NCBI GenBank assembly: GCA_937897645.1
Contig: CALCNV010000151.1
Coordinates: forward strand, 1 to 6,037
DNA from: an uncultured Lysobacteraceae bacterium
GTDB lineage: Bacteria > Pseudomonadota > Gammaproteobacteria > Xanthomonadales > Xanthomonadaceae
Reading direction: 5' to 3'
DNA length: 6,037 nt
Positions within the stretch are counted from its first letter, which is position 1, and each line of letters starts with the position of its first letter. The notes beneath the pieces were generated by a model, which was not told where the DNA came from, searched no databases, and was given only the letters and a program-made list of their open reading frames with translations. Positions 1 to 5,646 of this stretch are shown here, piece after piece. The translations under genes were made by a program, and so were the position numbers.

Positions 1-223
1 TCCGTACCGCACCCCGCGCATGCCCGACCAGGACCGCATGTGGTATTCGCTGGGCGTGACCTGGGCGGCGAGCGAGCACTTCGAGCTCAGCGCCAGCTAC
101 GTCAAGGTGGACCTGGCGGATACGCCTGAAGTCGACATCCTGTCGTCCAGCGGCGCACGCCTGGAAGGCGAGTTCGACGGCGGTGCCAACCTGTTCGGCG
201 TGTCGGCGCAGTACAAGTTCTAG
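1..223 (+). CDS. FadL/OmpP1-family outer membrane transporter, C-terminal fragment
   Basis: This is the 3' end of a gene that begins before the window; reading from base 2 gives 73 residues to the TAG at 221-223. The visible motif RTPRMPDQDRMWYSLGVTW matches the conserved region near the C-terminus of FadL/OmpP1/TodX-family proteins, which are 14-stranded outer-membrane beta-barrels that take up long-chain fatty acids or other hydrophobic compounds. The rest shows alternating beta-strand patterns (for example FELSASYVKVDL and ANLFGVSAQYKF). It ends in phenylalanine, the usual last residue of barrel proteins recognised by the BAM assembly machinery. The substrate cannot be judged from this fragment. 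A terminator follows 27 bp after the stop, so this is the last gene of its transcript. The family call is fairly safe; the gene name fadL is not certain. Confidence 0.82.
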   Translation, partial: PYRTPRMPDQDRMWYSLGVTWAASEHFELSASYVKVDLADTPEVDILSSSGARLEGEFDGGANLFGVSAQYKF

Positions 224-250
224 TCGAACGCGGTTATCGCAGCATGCAAG

Positions 251-275
251 AACCCCGCGAACGCGGGGTTTTTGT
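251..275 (+). terminator. Intrinsic terminator after the FadL-family gene, possibly bidirectional
   Basis: A perfect 9-bp inverted repeat (AACCCCGCG at 251-259 and CGCGGGGTT at 262-270) has a minimal AA centre, so in RNA it would be an 8-bp stem with a GAAC tetraloop. On the + strand it runs straight into TTTTTGTT, the classic rho-independent arrangement. It lies between two convergent genes. Read on the - strand the stem is followed by TTCTTGC, a weaker U-tract, so it may also end transcripts of the diguanylate cyclase gene. Confidence 0.9.
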
Positions 276-313
276 TGTCGGGCAGAAACTGCCAGGCAGG
301 TATTTCGTCGGCA

Positions 314-1471
314 TCAGGCCGGCAGCTGTTGCACTTCGACCCGGTTGCGGCCAAGTCGCTTGGCTTCGTAGAGGGCCTGGTCGGCCACTCGCATCAAGGC
401 CTGGAATCCGTGTCGTTGCGTCGATGCCCCCACGCCCAGGCTGACCGTCACCCGCACCCGCGCATCGCGTGGTGAAAATTCCAACCCTTCCACCTGCGCG
501 CGGATGCGTTCCGCCAGTTGGCGGGCGATATCGGGGCTGCTGTCCGGCAGCACCACCACGAATTCTTCGCCACCGACGCGCGCAAACAGATCCTCGCCGC
601 GGATGCAGCTGCGCACGCTGTCGGAAAAACGCTGCAGCACCACGTCGCCGGTTTCGTGCCCGTGCAGGTCGTTGATGGCCTTGAAGTTGTCCAGGTCCAG
701 CGCGATCACGGCCAGTCCGGCATCCGCCGGAAGCGGCTCGACGCGCGTGCGCAGTTCGCTGCCCAGGCCGCGGCGGTTGAGGGCGCCGGTGAGCGGATCG
801 AACAGCGCGCTGAGGCGGAAGGATTCTCCGGCGCGGAAACTGCTGAGCATCAACATGCAGAAATTGAGCATGAACCAGATCGAGATATCCAGGTTCACCC
901 AGGCTTCGTTGGGGCCGTAGTCGCCGGTGAAGGCGCTCATCAGGTCGCGCGAGTACAGCACCAGCAGCGCGGCGCAGCCCAGCATCATCAGGCGCGCGGG
1001 CAGTTGCTCCGGCGACGTGTTGAGGCGGCGCAGGTGCCAGATCAGCATCACCAGCATCACCACTTCGGCCGCGCTCATGGCCGCGCCTTGCGCATCCACG
1101 GTACCCCAGAACACCCAGCCGACCAGCGAAAACGCCAGGCATAGCGGCATCAACGCCCATTCCCAGCGCGTCAACGCACGCTGCTGCACGAACTGGATCA
1201 CCGACCAGGCCAAGCCGACCACGCCGGCGCACGCCAGCAGTCCGCCAATGCCGGCCATCCAGTAGGCGGAATGCAGGTCACCCGAGAGGGCGAGCTCCTG
1301 GCTGGTGCCGTCCAGCATGGCCGCGCCCAGCGAATACACCAGGTGCGCGCCACCCCACAGGGCGATGCCGCGCACGCCGCGCGAGATGCGGTCCACGTAC
1401 CAGAACAGCCCCAGCAGCACGAGCGCCAGGGCACAGTCGGTGAGCAGCAGGTTGTAGAAGTCGGTGGTCAT
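314..1471 (-). CDS. Membrane-anchored GGDEF diguanylate cyclase
   Basis: The 385-residue protein is predicted to make cyclic di-GMP from two GTP at the inner membrane. Residues 1 to about 212 hold about seven hydrophobic segments (roughly 8-25, 32-53, 69-94, 103-122, 129-147, 159-178, 194-212), which would place the N-terminus in the periplasm and the C-terminal domain in the cytoplasm. The GGDEF domain spans about 221-380. It contains DPLTGALNRRG at its start, the metal and substrate region LDLDNFKAINDLHGHETGD (259-276) and an active-type signature GGEEF at 300-304. The product-inhibition I-site RxxD is present as R291-G-E-D294, five residues before GGEEF, so feedback inhibition is expected. 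No EAL, PAS or HAMP domain is seen. I do not recognise the membrane sensor as MASE1 or MASE2. The ATG at 1471 gives a complete first membrane helix but has no strong Shine-Dalgarno sequence. The gene follows putA on the same strand after 183 bp and could be read through from it. Confidence 0.9.
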   Translation of the reverse strand: MTTDFYNLLLTDCALALVLLGLFWYVDRISRGVRGIALWGGAHLVYSLGAAMLDGTSQELALSGDLHSAYWMAGIGGLLACAGVVGLAWSVIQFVQQRALTRWEWALMPLCLAFSLVGWVFWGTVDAQGAAMSAAEVVMLVMLIWHLRRLNTSPEQLPARLMMLGCAALLVLYSRDLMSAFTGDYGPNEAWVNLDISIWFMLNFCMLMLSSFRAGESFRLSALFDPLTGALNRRGLGSELRTRVEPLPADAGLAVIALDLDNFKAINDLHGHETGDVVLQRFSDSVRSCIRGEDLFARVGGEEFVVVLPDSSPDIARQLAERIRAQVEGLEFSPRDARVRVTVSLGVGASTQRHGFQALMRVADQALYEAKRLGRNRVEVQQLPA

Positions 1472-1529
1472 CGGCTGCCGATAGTATCGGCCACGCGGGT
1501 GACGATGGCAGGGCCATTCTTCACATAAC

Positions 1530-1554
1530 CCGGCATCAGCAGCGGGGATGCCGG
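1530..1554. other. Stem-loop abutting the REP pair
   Basis: CCGGCATC (1530-1537) and GATGCCGG (1547-1554) form a perfect 8-bp stem with a 9-nt loop. It ends exactly one base before the larger inverted repeat at 1555. There is no T-tract on either strand, so it is not a convincing intrinsic terminator. It may be an ornament of the repeat element or part of the 3' structure of the putA mRNA. Confidence 0.55.
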
Positions 1555-1619
1555 TGTGGGAGGGGCTTCAGCCCCGACGCTCTTGGCAGTAAAGCGTCGG
1601 GGCTGAAGCCCCTCCCACA
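1555..1619. repeat. REP pair (BIME-like) with perfect 27-bp inverted arms
   Basis: The arms at 1555-1581 and 1593-1619 are exact reverse complements over 27 bp, separated by 11 bp. Each arm starts TGTGGGAG and contains its own small hairpin, GGGGCT-TC-AGCCCC, followed by GACGCT. The GTGG head followed by an imperfect hairpin resembles the GTRG-type REP sequences of pseudomonads and xanthomonads, which are mobilised by RAYT transposases; no such transposase is in the window. Two REPs in opposite orientation form a BIME. It lies between putA and the diguanylate cyclase gene, both on the - strand, where it could stabilise the putA mRNA 3' end or attenuate read-through. The structure is read directly; the family name is recognition from memory. 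Confidence 0.88.
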
Positions 1620-1654
1620 AGGGCAGGGTGCCAGCCCATCGGCGCTGGAAACCG

Positions 1655-4600
1655 TCAGTCGCCGAGGGTCAGCAACGAGGCATTGCCGCCGGCTGCCGTG
1701 GTATTCACCGTCACCGTTTTCTCGGTGGCGAAGCGCGGCAGGTAGTGCGGGCCGCCGGCCTTGGGGCCGGTGCCGGACAGGCCCTGGCCGCCGAAGGGCT
1801 GCACCCCGACCACTGCGCCAATCTGGTTGCGGTTGACGTAGACGTTGCCCACTTTCACCCGCGCCGCGATGCGGTCGATGGTTTCGTCGATGCGCGAATG
1901 CACGCCCAGGGTCAGGCCGTAGCCGGTGGCGTTGATGGCGTCGATGACCTTGTCCAGGTCCTCGCCCTTCCAGCGCACCACGTGCAGGGCGGGGCCGAAG
2001 ACTTCCTTCTGCAGTTGGTCCAGCGATTCCAGTTCCCACGCGCCGGGTGCGAAATAGGTGCCATGCGACACCGACGAATCCATGTGCGCGCGCTTGATCA
2101 GCTTCGCTTCGCGGTTCATGCGCTCGGCATGGTCTTCCAGGATCTTCAGCGCATCGGCGTCGATCACCGGGCCGACGTCGGTGGACAGCATGCCGGGATC
2201 GCCTACCTTCAACTCGTCCATGGCGCCGGCCAGCATGCCGATCACCTTGTCGGCGATATCGTCCTGCACGAACAACACGCGCGCCGCCGAACAGCGCTGG
2301 CCTGCGGAGGTGAAGGCGGAACCGATCGCGTCCTTCACCAGTTGTTCCGGCAGTGCGGACGAATCGGCGATGAAGGCGTTCTGTCCACCCGTTTCCGCGA
2401 TCAGCACGCCGATGGCGGCATCGCGTGCGGCCAGTGCGCGGTTGATCGCGCGCGCGGTGTCGGTGGAACCGGTGAACGCAACGCCCGCCACGCGTGGATC
2501 CCTCGTCAGCGCAGCGCCAACCACGGCACCGTCGCCGGGCAGGAACTGCAGCACGTTCTCCGGCACGCCGGCTTCATGCAGCAGCTTCACCGCCGCATGG
2601 CCGATGAGGTTGGTCTGTTCCGCCGGCTTGGCAATCACGCTGTTGCCGGCGGCGAGCGCGGCGGCCACCTGGCCGAGGAAAATCGCCAACGGGAAATTCC
2701 ACGGACTGATGCACACGAACACGCCGCGTCCGTGCAGCTGCAGTTCGTTGGATTCGCCGGTGGGGCCGGGCAGGCGTTCCGGTGCGCCGAATTGCGCGCG
2801 CGCCTGTGCCGCGTAGTAGCGCAGGAAGTCGACGGCCTCACGCACTTCGGCGACGCCGTCGGGAATGGTCTTGCCGGCTTCCTTCACGCACAGCGCGATG
2901 TACTCGGGCATGCGCGCTTCCAGCAATTCCGCGGCGTGTTCAAGAATGGTGGCGCGGCCCGCTGCCGGCGTGCGATCCCAGCCCGGCTGCGCGGCGACGG
3001 CGTTCTGCAGTGCCTTCTCGACAATAGCGGTGTCAGCGGCATGCCATTCCCCCACCGAATGACGGCGATCCGCGGGGTTGCTGACCGGCAATGCGCGCGT
3101 GGACAGCACCGCGCCCGGTACCAGCGGCGCGGCACGCCAGCCGTGCGGGCCGGCTTTTTCGAAGGCGTCGTTGACCTGCTCGGCAAGTGCGCGCAGGTCC
3201 TGGTCGTTGGCGAGGTTGGCGCCCATGGAATTCTTCCTGTTGGTACTCAGGCTCGGGGCCTGGTTCTGGAACAACTGCACCGGCAGCGGGATGCGCGGGT
3301 GCGGGATGGAGTCGAACGCGGACACGGTTTCCACCGGGTCGCGGATCAGGTCGTAGATGGCCACGTTTTCGTCGGTGATGCGGTTGACGAAGCTGGAGTT
3401 GGCGCCGTTTTCCAACAGGCGACGCACCAGGTACGGCAGCAGGTCCTCGTGCGATCCGACGGGCGCGTAGACGCGGCAGGGCACGCCGAGGCGGTCGGCG
3501 GGAATCACTTCGGCGTACAGGTCGTCGCCCATGCCGTGGAGTTTCTGGAATTCAAAGCCCCTCTCCCCTCGGGAGAGGGGTTGGGGTGAGGGTACGGCGC
3601 GAGCGCCAGCAGTCGGATCCTCCGAACCCTCATCCGCCCCCGTATCAAGTACGGGGCAGGCTCTTCGGGCACCTTCTCCCGCAGGGAGAAGGGACAAAGC
3701 GCGAATCGCCGCAATCGTCTGCGCGTTATGCGTCGCGAACATCGGATACAGCGCGTCGATATTGGCAAACATCCGCCGTGCATTCGCCAGATACGACACA
3801 TCGGTGTTCGGCTTGCGCGTGAACACGGGATAGCCCGGGTGGCCTTCCACCTGCGCGCGCTTCACTTCCGCGTCCCAGTACGCGCCTTTCACCAGGCGCA
3901 CCGGCATGCGCCGGCCGACGCGGCGGGCGAGGTCGGCGAGGAAATCGATCACGTACGGCGTGCGCTTCTGGTAGGCCTGCACGGCGAGTCCGTAGCCCTC
4001 CCAGCCGTCGAGCGAAGCGTCGGAGAAGGTGGCCTCGATCAGGTCCAGCGACAGTTCAAGGCGGTCGGCTTCCTCGGCGTCGATGGTGAAACCGATGCCG
4101 TAGGACTTGGCCAGCTGCGCCAGTTCGAGGATGCCGGGCGCCAGTTCGGCCATGACGCGGGCGCGCTTGGCGTGTTCATAGCGCGGGTGCAGGGCGGACA
4201 GCTTGATGGAGATGCTAGGCGCGGCAAACACATCGGCAAACGGCCCGGTCTTGCCAATCGCATGGATGGCCTTGCGGTAGGCCTCCAGGTAGCGCGCGGC
4301 ATCCTTCGAGGTCAGTGCACCTTCGCCCAGCATGTCGAAGGAATAGCGGTAGTGGGCGTTGTCGCCCTTGCGGCTGCGCGACAGGGCTTCGTCGATGGTG
4401 CGGCCCATCACGAACTGGTGGCCCATGATGCGCATGGCCTGGCGCACGGCCAGGCGGATCACCGGTTCGCCCACGCGGCCGACCAGGCGTTTGAAGGCGC
4501 CGCGCACGTCGTGTTTGGTGAGGTCGTTCAAGCTGACCAGCTTGCCGGTCAGCATCAGGCCCCAAGTGGACGCGTTGACCAGCACCGAGTCGCTTTCGCC

Positions 4601-4999
4601 CATGTGCTTGCGCCAGTCGGCGTCGCCCAGCTTGTCGCGAATCAGCTTGTCGGCGGTTTCCTGGTCGGGGATGCGCAGCAGGGCTTCGGCCACGCACATC
4701 AGCAGCACGCCTTCCTCGCTGCCCAGGTCGTACTGGCGCATGAAGGCCTCGATGGCGCCCTGGTCCTGCGCGCGGGTGCGCACGCGGCGCACCAGGTCGG
4801 CGGCGATGGCCTGGGCTTGGGCTTGCTCATCCGCAGGCAGGCGCGCATCGGCCAGCAGTTCGCGCACATGTTCAGTTTCGTCGCGCATCCACGCCGCGGT
4901 GATCGCCTGGCGCAGGGCTGATGGCTTGCCCGGCAACTCGGGGGAAAGAATCGAGGCCGTGGCATCAAGGCCAGTGGCGGCTTGGGGAATGGCGGTCAT
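1655..4999 (-). CDS. putA: Bifunctional proline dehydrogenase / L-glutamate-gamma-semialdehyde dehydrogenase PutA, type A
   Basis: PutA (1114 aa) oxidises proline to glutamate in two steps: an FAD-dependent proline dehydrogenase passing electrons to quinone at the inner membrane, and an NAD-dependent aldehyde dehydrogenase. Residues 1 to about 200 are the helical N-terminal region. The PRODH barrel shows FDMLGEG (D222), SIKLSALHPRY (K266), RLVKGAYWD (K371), FQKLHGMGDDLY and YAPVGSHE (Y511), then R526-R527, matching E. coli D285, K329, Y540 and R555-R556. The dehydrogenase half has ISPWNFP (N768), FTGSTD, AETGGQN (E869) and GQRCSA with catalytic C903, 34 residues after the glutamate as usual. 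It ends in the PutA C-terminal motif NTTAAGGNASLL. There is no RHH domain, so it should not autoregulate. The start at 4999 was chosen because the longer frame to 5098 adds 33 uncharacteristic residues; its Shine-Dalgarno sequence is weak. Residues 436-481 come from an inserted palindromic repeat; without them the length (about 1068) fits type A. Confidence 0.96.
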   Translation of the reverse strand: MTAIPQAATGLDATASILSPELPGKPSALRQAITAAWMRDETEHVRELLADARLPADEQAQAQAIAADLVRRVRTRAQDQGAIEAFMRQYDLGSEEGVLLMCVAEALLRIPDQETADKLIRDKLGDADWRKHMGESDSVLVNASTWGLMLTGKLVSLNDLTKHDVRGAFKRLVGRVGEPVIRLAVRQAMRIMGHQFVMGRTIDEALSRSRKGDNAHYRYSFDMLGEGALTSKDAARYLEAYRKAIHAIGKTGPFADVFAAPSISIKLSALHPRYEHAKRARVMAELAPGILELAQLAKSYGIGFTIDAEEADRLELSLDLIEATFSDASLDGWEGYGLAVQAYQKRTPYVIDFLADLARRVGRRMPVRLVKGAYWDAEVKRAQVEGHPGYPVFTRKPNTDVSYLANARRMFANIDALYPMFATHNAQTIAAIRALSLLPAGEGARRACPVLDTGADEGSEDPTAGARAVPSPQPLSRGERGFEFQKLHGMGDDLYAEVIPADRLGVPCRVYAPVGSHEDLLPYLVRRLLENGANSSFVNRITDENVAIYDLIRDPVETVSAFDSIPHPRIPLPVQLFQNQAPSLSTNRKNSMGANLANDQDLRALAEQVNDAFEKAGPHGWRAAPLVPGAVLSTRALPVSNPADRRHSVGEWHAADTAIVEKALQNAVAAQPGWDRTPAAGRATILEHAAELLEARMPEYIALCVKEAGKTIPDGVAEVREAVDFLRYYAAQARAQFGAPERLPGPTGESNELQLHGRGVFVCISPWNFPLAIFLGQVAAALAAGNSVIAKPAEQTNLIGHAAVKLLHEAGVPENVLQFLPGDGAVVGAALTRDPRVAGVAFTGSTDTARAINRALAARDAAIGVLIAETGGQNAFIADSSALPEQLVKDAIGSAFTSAGQRCSAARVLFVQDDIADKVIGMLAGAMDELKVGDPGMLSTDVGPVIDADALKILEDHAERMNREAKLIKRAHMDSSVSHGTYFAPGAWELESLDQLQKEVFGPALHVVRWKGEDLDKVIDAINATGYGLTLGVHSRIDETIDRIAARVKVGNVYVNRNQIGAVVGVQPFGGQGLSGTGPKAGGPHYLPRFATEKTVTVNTTAAGGNASLLTLGD
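3558..3694. repeat. Multi-hairpin palindromic repeat embedded in frame within putA
   Basis: About 136 bp is made of consecutive inverted repeats. They are CCCCTCTCCC/GGGAGAGGGG (3558-3567, 3571-3580); an enclosing TGAGGGT/ACCCTCA pair (3587-3593, 3626-3632) around GGCGC/GCGCC (3596-3600, 3603-3607) and TCGGA/TCCGA (3613-3617, 3621-3625); CCCCGTA/TACGGGG (3638-3644, 3650-3656); and CCTTCTCCC/GGGAGAAGG (3672-3680, 3684-3692). The two ends are related in inverted orientation. The direct repeat CAAAGC flanks it at 3553-3558 and 3695-3700. On the - strand it is translated as PutA residues 436-481, including SLLPAGEGARR and SPQPLSRGERG, which are unrelated to PutA and match the peptide style this repeat gives elsewhere in GC-rich proteobacteria (from memory). 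It carries no protein of its own, so any mobility would depend on an enzyme in trans. Confidence 0.85.
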
Positions 5000-5061
5000 G
5001 GGTCCCGCAGACGGTGTGTCGAAGCGGCCTAGTGTAGTCGTTGGCAAACCGGCGAGAACCC

Positions 5062-5089
5062 CCCGTGGCTTGCCGCAATGCGGCACGGG
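5062..5089. other. Hairpin in the putA / DUF2244 divergent intergenic region
   Basis: TGCCGC (5071-5076) and GCGGCA (5080-5085) form a 6-bp stem with an AAT loop. An outer pair, CCCGT (5062-5066) and ACGGG (5085-5089), can extend or compete with it. Neither strand has a following T-tract, so it is not a clear terminator. It overlaps the likely -35 element for the + strand genes, so it could be an operator-like dyad or simply structure in the putA upstream region. A weaker second dyad, ACGGG/CCCGT, lies at 5101-5105 and 5116-5120. Confidence 0.45.
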
Positions 5090-5098
5090 AGCTACCAT
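5070..5098 (+). promoter_or_regulatory. Candidate sigma70-like promoter for DUF2244-coxB
   Basis: TTGCCG (5070-5075) and TACCAT (5093-5098) are separated by exactly 17 bp. Each hexamer matches the consensus at four of six positions, including the most conserved bases. Transcription would start near 5105, giving a leader of about 30 nt before the ATG at 5137. No other pair in this gap looks as good on the + strand. This is pattern matching only, and four-of-six matches can occur by chance. Confidence 0.4.
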
Positions 5099-5136
5099 TT
5101 ACGGGTTTTCCGCAGCCCGTAAGCGCGGTTGGCGAC

Positions 5137-5628
5137 ATGATCGAAGTGGTTCCGTCCCTGCTCGATGGGCGTGGTGCGCGGCTCAGGCTGCGACCGCCGC
5201 GGGCGTTGACGGCCGGTCAGTTCAAGGCGCTGTTTGCGGTGCTGGCGGGGGCGATGTGGTTGGTGGCGGGTCTGGGGTGGCTGACAGGCAATGTGTTCGC
5301 GCCGGTCTTCGCGCTCCTGCACAGCGCGATCGTGGCGCTGGCGCTGCGCAAGTTGTGGTGCAGTGGCGAGCGTGGCGAGGACATCATCATCGATCCACAG
5401 GTGGTGGAAGTCAGCCGCACCGTTGCCGTCGGGGCCGAGGCACGCCAGGTGTTTCAGGCGCATCCCTACTGGGTGCGACTGCGTATTGAAGAAGCGGGCG
5501 AACGGATTTCGCTGGCGTCCAGCGGCAAGCGGGTCGAGGTGGGTACTTTCCTCGGTCCGGGCGAGCGCAGGCAGCTGGCAATGCAACTGCAGGATTTACT
5601 GGCGGCCGCTAGCGGCCGCTACCGATGA
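5137..5628 (+). CDS. DUF2244 family membrane protein, upstream of coxB
   Basis: This 163-residue protein has two adjacent hydrophobic helices (about 29-49 and 52-71) joined by a short turn, so both ends should be cytoplasmic. A soluble C-terminal domain of mostly beta character follows, with the family-like end KRVEVGTFLGPGERRQLAMQ, where DUF2244 proteins carry a conserved charged motif before a final helix. No catalytic motif is visible and the biochemical function is unknown. It is the first gene after the divergent region and lies 18 bp upstream of coxB on the same strand, an arrangement I associate with xanthomonads. A role near cytochrome oxidase assembly or the membrane respiratory chain is a guess from position. 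The ATG at 5137 was chosen over an upstream in-frame TTG at 5041 because the extra 32 residues look non-coding and would overlap the likely promoter. The Shine-Dalgarno sequence is weak. Confidence 0.85.
   Translation: MIEVVPSLLDGRGARLRLRPPRALTAGQFKALFAVLAGAMWLVAGLGWLTGNVFAPVFALLHSAIVALALRKLWCSGERGEDIIIDPQVVEVSRTVAVGAEARQVFQAHPYWVRLRIEEAGERISLASSGKRVEVGTFLGPGERRQLAMQLQDLLAAASGRYR
5602..5619. repeat. Perfect 18-bp palindrome at the end of the DUF2244 gene
   Basis: Bases 5602-5619 read the same on both strands: GCGGCCGC, TA, GCGGCCGC. The segment encodes AAASGR near the C-terminus of the DUF2244 protein, ending 7 bp before its stop codon. In RNA it would form a GC-rich hairpin of about seven pairs around a CUAG loop, some 15 nt before the coxB ribosome binding site. 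There is no T-tract, so termination is not implied. Confidence 0.7.
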
Positions 5629-5633
5629 CGCAC

Positions 5634-5638
5634 AAGGG
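5634..5638 (+). promoter_or_regulatory. Ribosome binding site of coxB
   Basis: AAGGG lies 8 nt before the ATG at 5647, within the 18-bp gap after the DUF2244 stop. It supports this ATG as the coxB start, and the start also gives a well-formed signal peptide. Confidence 0.55.
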
Positions 5639-5646
5639 TCTAGGCA

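Noticed and set aside
234..1232. 332-codon open frame on the - strand
   Set aside because: It is a different frame over the diguanylate cyclase gene, Arg/Pro/Ala-rich with no motif; the overlapping frame has a complete GGDEF domain.
1628..3589. 653-codon open frame on the + strand
   Set aside because: It lies entirely antisense to putA and is rich in His, Gly, Ala and Arg, as expected for a mirrored frame in GC-rich DNA. No domain is recognisable, while the opposite strand carries clear PutA motifs throughout.
3558..3694. CRISPR array or attenuator in the putA palindromic block
   Set aside because: The palindromes differ from one another and have no regular repeat-spacer spacing, and the block lies inside a continuous, translated coding sequence.
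3558..3694. Frameshifted or broken putA (pseudogene)
   Set aside because: The frame is continuous through the insert, all recognisable catalytic residues on both sides are present, and the conserved C-terminal motif is intact.
3728..4921. 397-codon open frame on the + strand
   Set aside because: It is antisense to the N-terminal half of putA, with composition typical of a shadow frame (many His, Gln, Ala, Val) and no recognisable motif.
5031..5036. Possible putA -10 element (TACACT on the - strand)
   Set aside because: No acceptable -35 hexamer is found 16-18 bp further upstream, so the match is not distinguishable from chance.
5000..5098. Upstream extension of PutA by 33 residues to an ATG at 5098
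   Set aside because: The added residues do not resemble the PutA N-terminus or a ribbon-helix-helix domain and would run through the divergent promoter region; the ATG at 4999 fits the family better.
5602..5619. Cloning-site artefact (two NotI sites and one NheI site)
   Set aside because: The sites fall in the natural reading frame of the DUF2244 protein and continue smoothly into its stop and coxB; such GC-rich octamers occur naturally in this kind of genome.
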